From positions 33,699,351-33,763,350 of the forward strand of contig OX463782.1 of NCBI GenBank assembly GCA_949825025.1: DNA of 64,000 bases. Reading direction: 5' to 3'. The DNA comes from Siphlonurus alternatus. Its lineage: Eukaryota > Arthropoda > Insecta > Ephemeroptera > Siphlonuridae. The notes beneath the pieces are model-generated. The model ran no database searches. It was not told where the DNA came from and was given only the letters and a program-made list of their open reading frames with translations. A program made the translations under genes and the position numbers. Positions within the stretch are counted from its first letter, which is position 1. Each line of letters starts with the position of its first letter. Below, in pieces: positions 1-12,597 of this stretch.

Positions 1-2640
1 ATAATGTTAAATAATCTTTAATAAAAGTTATTTATCATAAATTAACTCTTTCAAAACCACTACTACTGGATATTAACGCAAAATTCATGGTGCTCCACTT
101 TCGACGTGACAACTTCTTTGCTCGTCGCGGAAACACAAGCGACGCGTGGCGAGCAAACTGATTACTAAAAAAGAAGCAGACAAACGAATTGTTAAAAAAT
201 GCTATATTTGAGCCTTTATTATAGAAATAAAAATTGTAATTCTGATGTTAAAATGCAATCATACACAATAAATTTCTATTTAATTCCTTATTTGTTCCAT
301 TCTAGGCTGCATTGTTTCTGAATCAAATAGTCATTGACGTCATGCGCTGTCGTCTGCTAGCCACTAAAAATTTGAACAAGCAATGAAATGAATTATCCAA
401 TTTCTTAAAGAAACTTGTGTAAAAATGTTAAAAACACACGAATAAAAGTTACTTAAGTGTTCCTAAAACAACATAAAATTTCCATCAAGCTATGTCATTG
501 ATAAAACACTGCAATCTCGTAACACTGAACTTACAAGGCTCTGTCTCACAGTCTGTAGTGAAAAGACGTCTGCTAGTCCATGTGGAGAGCGTCGATTGGT
601 CAGTTCCTGTCATGTGACTCAAGTAGCGTATATTTTTAGCGGTAACTTTAGATGAGTTCTAATCTACAAACCTTGACGTACATTATAGAAAACATTATTT
701 TACATTATAGGGTCTATAGCCCTTTAAATGTTATGAATATTTAATTTAAAACTACCATGTGCTATCTTAGTTTAATAAAGCAAAATTAATAAATTTACCT
801 TATTTGTTATTATTGATTACAATTAATAAAACGAAATCAATTACTATAATTTCCTTTGATATATATATATTATATTGTTTATAAATTTGTGTTGTTTGTT
901 TTGTTTCTTGTTTTTTTAGATTTAGTTCTGATCTGAACCATATTGTACAACCAGTTGTTCCAATAAATAATAAATAAATATAACAAATTAAAAGCAAGCA
1001 AAAAATATCATATATATATATTATTATAATATAATATTGCAGCATGATGTAAAATGTTATATCATTTCGTAAGAACAGAATATTCTCCACTAAAAAAGCT
1101 AACATGGTAGCATCAGCTGCATGTATGTCATCATGATGGTATGTCATCCAATATTATGACACTTATTTTGGTTTAGGATGCGCGGATGAACGGGACAATA
1201 ATGTTGGCGGCCTTTCAAAATTGTTACAGATTTCTGTAGCATGACTTTTTCGTCGGAATTTTTATTAATTAATTGAGACAAATTTGAATTTCATAAAGAG
1301 ATAATATATATATAATGTTTTGTTAAATTATTGTTAAATTTTAAACTTAATTATTGATATTAGTATTTTTTAAAAATCATTTTAAATATGTTAATTAAAA
1401 AAAAACTTGAGATTCAATAAATTTTTGATAAAAAGAATCACAATATAAAATGCACTTATTAAAAATTAAAATTATTATATACTCTTAGTTAAATTTGACA
1501 ACAAAATAATGTATTGCGCACTAGAATATAAGGCTTTGCCTTCTCTGGACACTACTGTAATATTAAATGCCAATAAAAAATAATAATAATACGTACTGCG
1601 TAAATACGGTGATGCCAGAAAAAAAAGATATAATTTAGAAAAGGGTTTCGTTTTTTACTATAATTTAATTATTAAACATTATAATTACCAATAATTTATT
1701 GATTTTTTTTCTACTTTATTTAATCAGCTACTTACTGTGTATTATATTATTTACTATATATTAATTAACATCGTATGTTTCTAATTTTTAATTATTGGGT
1801 CCTGGATCAAAACTATATCATTCACAATTTATCTAACTTTCTTCATAATATCCTTTGCTTGCATATTATTTGATTAGCATTAAAGTGCAATGATTACAAC
1901 GCCGTGCTCCGGATTGTGATTTTTTTCCCGATAATAATTATATAGGTCACTTTATATATTATAGTATATACTGCATGTGTCAAATCGTAGTTTATATGGT
2001 GAGGGTGGTTTGCGGGATTTAAAAGCCTCTCCAAATTAAGTTATATTATATCTGCATGACTCGGGCAAATAAATCTCCCCCACCTACCGTATGATAAATT
2101 AATGCTAATTAAAATCCTTTCCGAATGAAAGATGTTTACCATGATTTAATTTTTTTTTCCCACCTTTTGGTCCATGCCACTGAATTAAACGTGTTATCGC
2201 GTTTTGCTGAATCCACGTACTCAAGACGTTAAAAATCTTCTGACTTCCGATTCTTATTTTGCTTTAAGCGCCACAAGGACACACAAAAAACATAAAAACT
2301 TAATTACTCGACTTTAACGATCCTCTCCTCATGCACTCCCCATGCAAGTGAAGGAATATAATTTAGCATTGTTTTATCTTCTAATTGAATTATAAAATTT
2401 TTTAGTTTAAATCAATACTACATAGTTTTTACCGATTATATTTTACCACGTACGGTAAATAAAATATGACATTTTAATATCGCAAAAAAATTAATTATTT
2501 TTTGTTTACATTAAGTTCAAATATATAATATTATGCAAGTATATAAAAGCATATAAACATTTTAAGGAGTAAATATGTTTAAAAATACATTTGATGACGC
2601 ATATAAAAGTTAATTAAAGATTCTAGCTCTCAAGGTATAT
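1..2640. other. AT-rich spacer, no gene seen
   Basis: No supported gene. The reading frames here are short and low in complexity. The only local structure I see is an imperfect hairpin at 117-157, where TTTGCTCG pairs with CGAGCAAA and the stem continues inward as TCGC/GCGA. The rest is poly-A, poly-T and TA-rich. Confidence 0.6.
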
Positions 2641-3150
2641 TTTGGCTAGCTATATAGGTGGCTGCTGCTTCTACTATAATGAAATCATGCCGCAGATAGA
2701 GCGCTAATACTATTTAGTAGTGAATATATAAAAGCCAATGAATGCTGCTTGAGCCCAAGCAAAAGGCTAAAAAGGTGCTGAGTATTTTTATAGTGGCACA
2801 CTTTTGCCATAGCATATAGAACTCTCGTTTAGCATTTAGAGTTGGACTAAGTCCCGCGTGTCGTGAATATATGCGCGTTGTGCGTTATAGCGATTACCGC
2901 GCCATCTTGGTGCCAAAGTGGTGGTTCTGGAACGCGGGTTGTAGCGCTGAACAGACTCTGCGGTGATGGTGAGGGGAGGAGGACTGGCTAGCTCTGTAGT
3001 AGACGCTTTTAGCACAACTGGGGGTCGCTTCTCTTTTTAAAATGATTTTGGCAAGGGCAGCGGCCAGGGCCTGGGATGCCGGGCTGCTATAGGGAGGGGG
3101 GGGGGGGGGAAGTTGCGCGGCTGCTGTCGCTGCTATTCCCGGCAATGCTC
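2640..3150. promoter_or_regulatory. GC/CpG-rich island with TATA-like box
   Basis: The stretch is clearly richer in G, C and CpG than its surroundings. It contains TATATAAAAG at 2725-2734 (plus strand), GCGCCATCTTGG near 2900 and a G-run near 3100. The minus strand is open for 83 codons (2894-3145) with a proline/alanine-rich low-complexity translation that I do not recognise. It could be a promoter with a first exon, or an isolated regulatory island. No partner exon can be assigned. Confidence 0.3.
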
Positions 3151-4360
3151 CTTATGCTGTCCCCCAAATCTGCTATTTCTTTCTTTAGTCTTTTTAACCA
3201 CTGTGGCCAAATAAAGTAATTTATATCCCATTATTTTTTATATTGTGATTTCAATCAGAAAAAAAAAAATTGCATGTTTGAAAATATAAATTATTTATAT
3301 AGAAATGTTAATTGCTATGACAATTTTTTTTTTGTATCGACTCTTGGTCAAAGAGTAAAGACGGAGCGGAGTGGAGTAAACTAAATATTTGCACTAAGAC
3401 TTCCTCAATTTTTGCACGTTGCATATGGGGGCGTCTAAGAAGTAAGCAAGCAAAGTTCGCCATGCTCTCTTGCATTTTATGAGTGAGGCTGTAATACATA
3501 TAGAATGAATATGAGCCATCATTTAGGTGTCATAAAAACACACAAAGTACCTGCATGAACGTTCTAAAGGTTCATATGGGGGGGAGGGAGGAGTATCATA
3601 AATTATAAACATACATTAAAAAAAAAATGTACAATAAAACAGATTTATATCTCATCAAAATTGATCGTACATAAATATCATTATGTACTATTATCATGAC
3701 ATTATCAAATAAACATTATTATTTACTAAAAAATTAGTTTTAATTTTGTTTTATTTAACATGTTTTCTCTAAGTTAGATTATTAATTAAAATTTATATAT
3801 TTCTAATTACGATTATAAGTTATATTTTATATCATGTAATATTTTTGTTACTATATATTATTATACTATTTTTGCACTGAATACAATAATGGAAACATTT
3901 TATTATTATTATTTTATATTTGATTAGTTTCTTTAATATGTAAATTATCAACATTTTTATAATAAATATATATTTTAAATTTTATTTCAATAACAAATAA
4001 AGTGATTCCATCAAGTAAAAAAAAATCAAGAGTTTTCCTCGATCGTATCCTATTTGCAAATTAACGCACTTCAATGATCACCACATTGTTTATAATAATA
4101 ATAATAATATATCAAAGCGCACTGTTCACTGTATTTTACTTGATGATTTATTTTAGTGAGATTTATTCACTTTTACACCATATTATCACAATAATTCTTC
4201 ATCACGTTGCGGCACCACGAAGATTTATATAACACTCCACTGTTTTAATCACTTATTATAATTCAATTTTTTTTTGTTATTGTTATTATTATTATTATTA
4301 TTTTACTCACCCTTAACGTGCGGTCCTCTCAGTATCCCTGTGATTTTTTTTTGGTTAATG
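3151..4360. other. AT-rich spacer, no gene seen
   Basis: Nothing beyond AT-rich sequence and short homopolymer and ATT/AAT runs. The open frame on the minus strand near 3308-3499 has no recognisable features. Confidence 0.6.
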
Positions 4361-4680
4361 TGTCCGTTAGTACATGGACACAAAACCAAAGGAATAAAGA
4401 GCAACGCTGGCCGCGTCGCTGAAGGATGAAACGAATCGGGGCACCATTACCTTGCGTCCCGTGCTTAAATAACCACGGTTCTCAGCGCTGCCTAGTGGAG
4501 GGTAATGGCAACTTGAGCTTTTGCATTGGTCCCTGCTTGGTGATAGTGGGCAAAAAGCCAGTAAGAATAACGTTTTGTCGTTTACTTGGTCCATTCTGCA
4601 GTTGCATCGATGAGTCGTCTAGACCAGCTGAGCCTCAACAACACACCCACGTGCTGCAGGAAAGGTTCTCCAGATACTAA
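4361..4680. promoter_or_regulatory. GC-richer unique island
   Basis: About 320 bp of more balanced base composition between AT-rich flanks, open on both strands (minus 4367-4594, plus 4426-4680). Neither translation resembles a family I know. It contains CACGTG near 4650. It could be an enhancer or a lone exon. Confidence 0.25.
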
Positions 4681-5525
4681 CTTCATCATCATTGGATTTT
4701 AAATCAATAAAATTTCAATTAATAATTTTAACGTTTTTTGATTTAATTCTTCTTTTAAAAAAAAAATATAAGACAAAGTTCTCCAAATGATATATTATAC
4801 TACGTTAGAAAAAAAGTTTGACTTCAGTTTGTTGTTTATTGATTTTTATACAATATTGGTACCAATATATAATGGTTATTGTAAATTATGGCATCTATAT
4901 ATTGTAGAAGGCATTTATTTGTTATATTTTCTCATAAAATGACATATACGTTACGTATGTTAGAAATGCTTTGGCAAACACTTTCGTTGCAATTAAGATC
5001 ATCTGAACGGGGTTAGTTATATACGTAACTATTGCTAAAGTTTTATACAGTCTTGTCTTGTGTCATACTATTATCATTATTATAATCATATGTTACACCT
5101 TGAAACATGCAGAACGATATCCTTAGCGTTTCGTATCGCATGACATCATACGTTTCTCATTTAGAGCCGGTTCTAAATTTTTATCTACGAAGTCATACGA
5201 TACGAAGGTTGTGTGCAAACCCCCTTATTCTCGTTGAGAGAGTTATAACGCATTGCAGCATATAATACGATTTTTTCGGTAATTTGTGGAGTCTGTGCTA
5301 TTTTTGGTTTCTTTCAAATTAAAAAACTGCAGCTCATCCACAAATGCAGATTTATAATTGCCAGCAAGTTGGAGAAAAGTTCAAGCTGTCTTGAAGTGTG
5401 CCGTATTTTGTATTAAGTGAATTGCATGCAAATTAATTGGTTCATAAAATATTACAAATTATATACTAATAATAGAATTAATGTTGCAGAGTAATCTATA
5501 CAAAAATAAAGATTTTAAGTATTTT
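4681..5525. other. AT-rich spacer, no gene seen
   Basis: No gene, repeat or foldback recognised. Only AT-rich unique sequence is visible. Confidence 0.55.
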
Positions 5526-5845
5526 ACGGGTAAGATTTATTAACACGAAACAGCTGATCGACGTAGTCCCATTTGATTAACATGTAAACCTTAGCAACCT
5601 CATAAAAATTCTGATTTTTTTAGAGACAGTCCTTAGCACCAAGAAGTTGCAGAAAAAATTTCAAAACAATTGAACGAGCCGATTTTTTTAAAATAAGTTT
5701 TAAAATTTTCAGTATAGGGCTTTACCATGGAGAGCTAAACTAAAAAAAAAAAAACAAAAACAGAATTATTATGAGGTTGCTAAGGTTTACATGTTAATCA
5801 AATGGGACTACGTCGATCAGCTGTTCCGTGTTATCTTACCCTTAA
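5526..5845. mobile_element. Foldback MITE, family A (GGGTAAG ends)
   Basis: The two halves are near-perfect reverse complements. The left half begins CGGGTAAG and runs through CAGCTGATCGACGTAGTCCC. The right half mirrors it and ends CTTACCCTTAA. There is no coding capacity, so it would be mobilised by another element's transposase. Copies of the same family lie at 10675, 35256, 36630, 38144, 41921 and 51035. The left end has lost the TTAA seen at other copies and carries a small insertion (GATTTATTAAC instead of GATAAC). Confidence 0.85.
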
Positions 5846-5887
5846 GTCGTTGATTTGAATTTATTAAGCAAATCTAATTTTTATACA

Positions 5888-6167
5888 GTTATAATTTTTA
5901 CAAGCTCACTCAATGCAATGAAAATCTTTCGAAAAAGTAGCAAACAGGGGAAATATTTTGTATTTACAAGTAAATAATAATAAGTTATAATTTTTACAAG
6001 CTCACTCAATGCAATGAAAATCTTTCGAAAAAGTAGCAAACAGGGGAAATATTTTGTATTTACAAGTAAATAATAATAAGTTATAATTTTTACAAGCTCA
6101 CTCAATGCAATGAAAATCTTTCGAAAAAGTAGCAAACAGGGGAAATATTTTGTATTTACAAGTAAAT
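5888..6167. repeat. 96-bp tandem repeat, about 2.9 copies
   Basis: GTTATAATTTTTACAAGC recurs at 5888, 5984 and 6080, an exact 96-bp period with almost identical copies, which implies recent duplication. Because 96 is divisible by three, the minus strand stays open for 102 codons (5881-6189). That frame is a by-product of the repeat and not evidence of a gene. Confidence 0.92.
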
Positions 6168-7740
6168 CAGGCTGTACACATATATGCAATTTTAAATGTA
6201 AGTAAAAAATAAAAGAAAATAAAAAGAAAAATTATATATAATGTAAATTTGTTTGCATGTTTGCAGGAGAAAACAACAATTATTGTTAAAATTTGTATCG
6301 TATATTAAAGCCTGCTTTAGTTATGTAAAGTTACAGTTTTTGTAAATTGCTTAAATAAACCTTTTATGCAAATGTTTCAAATTTACATATTTATTTGATT
6401 TACATTATATTTAAATTACACCTCATATTTTCGTAACCTACACGTTAATATTACATCAGTTTTGCGTTCAATTTATCATGTCCCATACTGTATTTTTAAT
6501 ATTTCAATCATTTCACAAATATAACTAAAGAAATAATAATATATATAGCGATAAGCCGATAAGTGTAAAAACTATTTAAAATAAGATTTTATTTATAAAA
6601 TAATAGAATTACCAGAAAACTTGCACTTCGATGCGATGCTTAATTAGTTGTTTTCTATTTCTTATATTTTTGGACTTTTTGAGCAAAATATTTTTTTAAT
6701 AAAATTATTCAGTTTAATTATTAAAATGAGATAGAACATTAATAATAATTATAATGGAACGATTAAAGAGCAGACAAAACTGTGATTAATTTGACCAGAT
6801 TCGAGTTTTTCAGCAAATATTATAAAATATAAAAACCTAGTTTTACCTCAGTCTCAAAAATTATTGTTACCTGGATCTCTATCGTGAATTGTCTGTAAAG
6901 CAATATTTTTCATTTGCCCCATGGGATTTTGTATTGATTTTACTTGTTTAATATACATGCTATAAACAGATAATAATATTATAATGTATAACATGACATT
7001 GTATTTTGTAATGTAATAGAAAAGTAAAATAAAAATAAACTTTTCTAAAAAGTCTTTAGATTGCTATTAAAAATAGCTTCATAGCTATATAATTTAATAT
7101 ATTTTTAATTTACAATAGCTATAATAGTATTAAATATAAAGGAGAAAAGTGAGGGCAAGGTTAATTTTGCTATATACAATTGCGATCGATACAAGTATCA
7201 ACTATATAGAGTGATCAAAGTTTTTAAACTTGAGTTGGTATTCATTTAAATATACTAGATGTGATGTTCTTCTAAATCAGCTAATGAAAACTAAAAAATT
7301 ACATCTTCAGACTGCCCTTGTTTGTCATACTGCTCAGACGCTAATACCACAGACAATAAACAGACAATTGTCTGTGCTAATACCATGCGTCTCATATACA
7401 TACGTTAAATAACAGTCGGACAAATTTCAATATATACTTGAGGGCTGAAACGTCATAATTCCCGCAAACGTGCTCACTGCTATCTTTGTCAAGCGATAGC
7501 GAGGTGGTTTCATCGCTTCATGTTATCAACTGATAGCCAAAATTAATTTAAATTAGTCTTCTTATTTAAACTACACTGTGTGTTGCTTAAAGTTTTCTTT
7601 GTAAACAATATTGTCGGCATGTAAATAGCTCTTCTTTATTATAACTAATATTATACAGTCAGTACATTAGACTCGTTGCGTCTCAGAACACTCAAACAAT
7701 TAACTTGTGTCATCTTTAAAACCTCGCTTTGAGATCAGTC
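6168..7740. other. AT-rich spacer, no gene seen
   Basis: No supported gene. Only short low-complexity reading frames are present. Confidence 0.55.
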
Positions 7741-8039
7741 AATAGAGGCTTCAAGTCAGCTGATTTTTTCGGTGTTCCCACCGTCCTATCTAAACCTATG
7801 TAAAAAAAAACGTGAATTTGTTTTTTCACGAGGAATAAGAGTTTTTAGGGTACATTTCTTTACGAAACTTTGGTACAAACTGAAAAATACAGTAGATAAT
7901 TCAAGATGTGGATTTTTTACTTGATTTATAACCGAGAAAGGTTAAAAAAAAACACTTTGCTTCATTTTCAAGTGCAAGATAGACCTTATCGACAACAGTT
8001 GCGCAGCACGGGCGCACTCATGCACTTGAAGCCTCTATT
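7741..8039. mobile_element. Foldback MITE, family B (299 bp)
   Basis: It is bounded by a perfect 15-bp inverted terminal repeat, AATAGAGGCTTCAAG at the left and its complement at the right. The left subterminal block contains GTGTTCCCACCGTCCTATC, shared with copies at 31546, 41447 and 63953. The open frame inside (7906-8163) runs past the right terminus and is not a gene. Confidence 0.85.
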
Positions 8040-8259
8040 TTGTTCAGGATTTGTTCAGCACCTTATCAGAACAGCATGTGCTACAAATCGTCGCCTCAGT
8101 AAGCCAGGTTTTGGTGCAATTATGTTACGAGAGTTGGATCAGGTGAAGTATAGATTTGTGTAAAAATATCACGCGGTGCTTCCTGAGTCATTGCCCCTGC
8201 GATATATTTTATGTTCTGCATCGCTTTGGTGCTGAACCAGTTGCCTAATATCAAGGCGA

Positions 8260-8515
8260 GATGATCTCGGAGGGAAGAAGCCAACCTGTTAAAATTTTGA
8301 ATTTTTTTCTCAGTAAATATTAAAGCTGTTATTTAAAAAAAAAAACTCCTACATCTCCCCCCTCCCCCATTTAGAGGTTTTCTGATTTTGAATAAAAAAC
8401 TTATTTTTCTCCAAAAAAAAATTTAATGCCAAAACAGCTATTTCGATTTTTTTTTTTTTTTTTTACATAGGTTTGGATAATACGGAGGGAGCACCGCAAA
8501 ATCGCGAATAGTGAC
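8260..8515. mobile_element. Diverged family B MITE relic
   Basis: Internal sequence (a C-rich CTCCCCCATTTAG block followed by AAACTTATTTT) matches the reverse complement of the copy at 41447-41713. The right end has the degraded TACATAGGTTTGGATAATACGG terminus. The terminal inverted repeats themselves are not recognisable. Confidence 0.6.
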
Positions 8516-9084
8516 TGCAGTACACCTGATGAGTACATTGCTATGTGATATATTTTAAACGAGATTCGTAATTATCATTTTCACGAATCTGTTTGAAGTC
8601 TTATAACAACTACTGAAATTTAATAATTTTTTAATTGCTATTTCACTTGCCCACGACGGATGCAAAATTGGCGTGAAGCCTAACTAAAAGATTGCCATTT
8701 TTTTCTAATAACCTATCACCTAGTCTAGAATTGACTGCTTTGCCAAAAATTTACTACTTTTCTAACTCAAAGCTTTGAGTTTTAAAAAACATACTGTGTA
8801 ATAATTTAGATTTATTACTCTATTAGTTATGATTTTACTTTGTACGAGTTGTAAAAAAATCCCAGTAACTTCTAGTAATATGCTGTTCTCAATCATACCA
8901 AAAAATTGTTGTAACTCTAATTCTGACATATTTTTACAGAATTATTTCAGAGATGATGGAGTATTACCATTTGCATTTGGAAAGTATTAAAATTTAATCA
9001 GATTTTACATAGAGAAATAATCATGTTTTTTGACGTGAAATGAAATCACATTACAATAAATTAAATGTATACATAATATAGAAT

Positions 9085-9085
<1 letters not shown>
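8516..9085. other. AT-rich spacer, no gene seen
   Basis: No gene or repeat recognised. Confidence 0.5.
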
Positions 9086-9087
<2 letters not shown>

Positions 9088-9181
<94 letters not shown>

Positions 9182-9190
9182 ATATTATAA
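9088..9190. repeat. (TA)n microsatellite
   Basis: About 95 bp of almost uninterrupted TA with a single TTTA interruption. The 61-codon Tyr/Ile frame on the minus strand (9061-9246) is an artefact of this run. Confidence 0.97.
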
Positions 9191-9339
9191 CACAATATAT
9201 CTATATCGTACATAACGAAGGAAAAAGTGAAAATGCTACTCCGCAAATTAATTTTAATTAAGACGTTTTTAAGTTACTGTAAAAATAATGGTTTGAAATT
9301 AATGTACGGGGGAACTCGTAAAGTTGTGTATTTCTTATT

Positions 9340-9770
9340 ATATAAGCGCCAAAGTCATGTATTCGCACGCGTCTAAAAGTCGTGTATTTGCACACGCGCC
9401 GGAGGCAACTCTCGAGACCACCAGGTGCCGGTAAGCCATAAGGAAGTCCATCCAAGTGACCCCTGTTGGTGCCTCTGCAACTACAACCCACGACCATCCA
9501 TCTCTGAATGCCTCATTATCTCTCCTCTTTCTACAAGAAGCCGCGATGAAGACGACGAATTTTTTCGCTTCTTTCTTTGCCAAAGTTCTCTCTTCTAAGC
9601 CTCCCACACGCATCCTATTTTCTTTACTCATCTATTTTCTGTTCTTGTCCTCGACTGCCGCTGTTCCGTCTTGTCTTAAAGTCTTTGTAGAACACATTGA
9701 GAAAGCGGTGACCAAGGTTACGTTAACTTATATAGACTATAATGTAGTTTTTTTTTTAAGTCGCTGAATA
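9340..9770 (+). CDS. Candidate signal-peptide first exon in a CpG-rich island
   Basis: A CpG-rich block (9340-9460) leads into a plus-strand open frame at 9456-9767. An internal ATG at 9545 gives a product that starts MKTTNFF. It continues through a basic stretch into a strongly hydrophobic run (ILFSLLIYFLFL) followed by small residues (SSTAAVPS), the layout of a secretory signal peptide with a cleavage region. The frame then reads through about 25 polar residues before losing coding character. A donor could be the GT in ACCAAGGTTACG near 9715, which is a weak match. I do not recognise the protein and cannot find a second exon. It may be a first exon of a secreted-protein gene extending rightward, or chance. 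Confidence 0.28.
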
Positions 9771-10674
9771 CTTTCTATAAGATATTTTAATTATAGTCTA
9801 CTGCAGTTTTGAGGCTTAGTGTTATTGATTGAAATATAGTCTTGATGTCTGTTGCGTGTTGTAGTATATACTTCTTGTGGTTGCATGCAACTCGACATTG
9901 GAAATATAACCCAATATATAGTTCTATTTTCAAGACCACAACAAACCTTGAATTAGACCTACTTTCCATAAATAACTATATATGATATAGTTGAAAATAA
10001 TAGTAAATTAAAATATAATTTTATTATAATTTGTAAATTGATAAATACAAAAATGGCTCTTGATTATATAAAGATTTGTATATTTTAAATTATAATGGAC
10101 TGTAATACACACACACATGCATTTAAAAACGAAAATATTTATCTATGAATTCATGAATAAGACGTAGTATGATATTTATTTATGTGTGTTATAAATTAAT
10201 GAAAGACACTATACATTTTGAAAATCTATTTTAACATTAGTTTTCTGTTTAATACGACAAACTAAATAAATAAATTTACCAGCAAACAAGTTTTAATTTA
10301 CGACCTACTCACCTGCTGAGAATGCATCTATTGCTCCATTTTCAATCTAGTTTTCTAGCATATATAATGATAACAACAAAACCTATATTTACTTTTGTGT
10401 AATTTATAATAAATTAAATTGATTTTAAAAATATTATCTGTTTTTATTTTACGATAATTGTAATAAACATTTTAAAAACAAATGTTTTAAAACAAAGTTG
10501 GTTATATATGTAAAAGATGCAAGAAAATATTTACGATAGATTTCAAGTTTACACGTGACGAGGTGGGTTGCAAATTATACATATTTACATGCTGATGACG
10601 CAGTGCACGCTACAGACGAACTAACTTAATGATCAATCCGGAAGTAGCTGCAAATGTTTTCTGACCTACAGTTA
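9771..10674. other. AT-rich spacer, no gene seen
   Basis: No supported gene. A short CA run lies near 10110. Confidence 0.5.
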
Positions 10675-11062
10675 TTAAGGTAGAGATAACGTCAATCAGC
10701 TGTTTTTTTTTTAGCTCCATTTGATTAGCATGTAAACCTTAGCAAATTCACAAAAATTTTGAATTTTTTTTTAGAGGCAGATATTAGTGCCATAGAAAAA
10801 TTTTCAAAACAATTTAACAAGCCGATTTTTTTTTATTAAGTTTTTAGTTTGTCTGTTAATGGGAAAGCCCTATGCTGAAAATTAAATAAATTTATTTTAA
10901 AAAATCGGCTCGTTAAATTGCTTTGAAATTGTTTATATGGTTTTTAGGCACTAATATTTGCCTCTAAAAAATATGTCAGAATTTTTGTGAATTTGCTAAG
11001 GTTTACATGTTAATCAAATGGAGCTAAAAAAAAACAGCTGATCAACATTATCTCTGCCTTAA
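10675..11062. mobile_element. Foldback MITE, family A
   Basis: It starts TTAAGGTAGAGATAACGTCAA and ends with the near-complement ATTATCTCTGCCTTAA. CATGTAAACCTTAGCAAATTC and its mirror are shared with the copies at 5526 and 51035. It has no coding capacity. TTAA is present at both outer ends, consistent with a TTAA-type target. Confidence 0.85.
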
Positions 11063-11830
11063 TTTCCACACAATTTTTAATACTCTTCTTACAGGTCTCT
11101 CGGTAGAGCTTTAATAACTAAAAAACTTCCACTTCAAGTTTGTTTCGGGAACTCAATCTTAATTTAAATGTAGAATCATGTGTTTGGTTTTAAGCATGAA
11201 TTTAATTTGGGCAGGGCTTTAATGAGCTCTGGTATAGCATGGTGACGAATTGCAGATGAATGGAGCGTTCTGTTTTTACATTGTTACATCGGGTTGGTTG
11301 ATTATACGGTCACAATTTTATCCTTTTTTTTAGGACTCAGGAGCTAAAGAGGAAAGTGTGCAATATATTCTCCACTCAATCAAAGTATTAACCATCTTAC
11401 GGAAAATTTGCAATATTAATTCAAAGCTTTAAATTTTTATAATTTAAATTGTACACTATCGTAAAAAGATATTATGTATTCTAAAAGTCAGTAGCTGATA
11501 TAGTTGGTGTGTTTCAAAGCAACAGGCTCATATCTTTTGCTCTTGTAGTTCGTTATCGTCTTGCGATAGTTTATGTTTTCACCGCAGAAACTCCAGCTGA
11601 TGCGTTTTTGCTTTGAACGTCAAGTAAATATAATTTAATGGACGTCTTAAAATATTCGTGTGACGTAACAAAAGCGTTCGAGAGGTCCGACTTACAACCG
11701 TAACATCGTTGGGGAAATTATTAACTGCATATATATTTTTTTTAAATTAGAAATTCATCGTGAGCTTTGAAATCTTGTATACATGGTCTTTATTACAAAT
11801 TTTTATCAACTAAAATAATTACAGTTTTTA
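11063..11830. other. Spacer, no gene seen
   Basis: No gene recognised. The stretch is AT-rich with no clear repeat structure. Confidence 0.5.
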
Positions 11831-12153
11831 AAATGGAGTATCGACCTCAATTTTTTTATTGCAGAAATGGATAAAGGGTGCAAATTTATGCTATCCTGAT
11901 TTTTTTTCAGATTTTTTAGAGCCCGGGAACTATTTTTAAAAAAATTATTGAAAGTTCTTTTTGTGAAGTCACGAGACGCCGCTCCTTAAGAAAAAGATAG
12001 GAATTGCCGCCGCGTGACATCACAAAAAAGACTTTCAATAATTTTTTAAAAATACTTCCCGGGCTCTAAAAAATCTTAAAAAAATCAGGGTAGTATAACT
12101 TTTCACCCTCTATCCATTTCTGCAATAAAAAAAATTGAGGTCGATACTCCATT
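11831..12153. mobile_element. Foldback MITE, family C (TGGAGTATCGACCTCAA)
   Basis: Near-perfect inverted halves run from AATGGAGTATCGACC to GGTCGATACTCCATT. Each arm carries a GCCCGGGAACTATTTTTAAA block, and the centre is GC-richer (AGACGCCGCTCCTTAAG). Other copies are at 12266, 26519 and 40804. It has no coding capacity. Confidence 0.85.
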
Positions 12154-12265
12154 ACACCAGAGACCCTTAATTCCATCTCATGACTCTTGTCTGTTTAAAA
12201 TGCTATGTAAGTACTCAAAGGTAAAAACAAACAATAAAAATTGGTACACGAAAGACTGTTATTAT

Positions 12266-12597
12266 AATGGAGTATCGACCTTAAAACTTTTTATTGCAGA
12301 AATGATGTGGATAGAGGGTGCAAAGTTATATGCTACCATAATTTTCTCAGATTTTTTAGAGTCCTGGAACTATTTTTTAAAAAATTATTGGAACTACAGA
12401 GAAAGTGACGCTTCTGGACGCCTCTTTTAATAAAAGGAAAGGACCCAAAAGGAGCGTGGGTTCGAACCCGACCTCGGCAAAACTTTTTAGCAATACTTCC
12501 CAGGCCCTAAAAAATTTGAAAAAAAAAATTCAGAATGGCATAACGTTGCACCCTCTATGCATTTTGCAATACAAATTTTTAAAGTTGATACTCCATT
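12266..12597. mobile_element. Family C MITE with tRNA T-arm-like core
   Basis: The outer arms match family C (AATGGAGTATCGACC at the left, GATACTCCATT at the right). The centre is replaced by a distinct block of about 90 bp containing GTGACGCTTCTGGACGCC and GGTTCGAACCC (12459-12469), a perfect tRNA T-arm/B-box palindrome followed by CGACCTCGGCA. The same core occurs in the copy at 40804-41122. I see no complete tRNA cloverleaf, so I do not call a tRNA gene. It may be a tRNA 3' half captured by the element. Confidence 0.7.

Noticed and set aside
5881..6189. 102-codon minus-strand frame
   Set aside because: It exists only because a 96-bp tandem repeat is divisible by three. Each unit encodes the same stretch and there are no gene features.
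12459..12469. GGTTCGAACCC as a tRNA gene
   Set aside because: Only the T-arm is recognisable. No acceptor, D or anticodon arm can be folded around it, and it sits inside a MITE with a second decayed copy at 40804.
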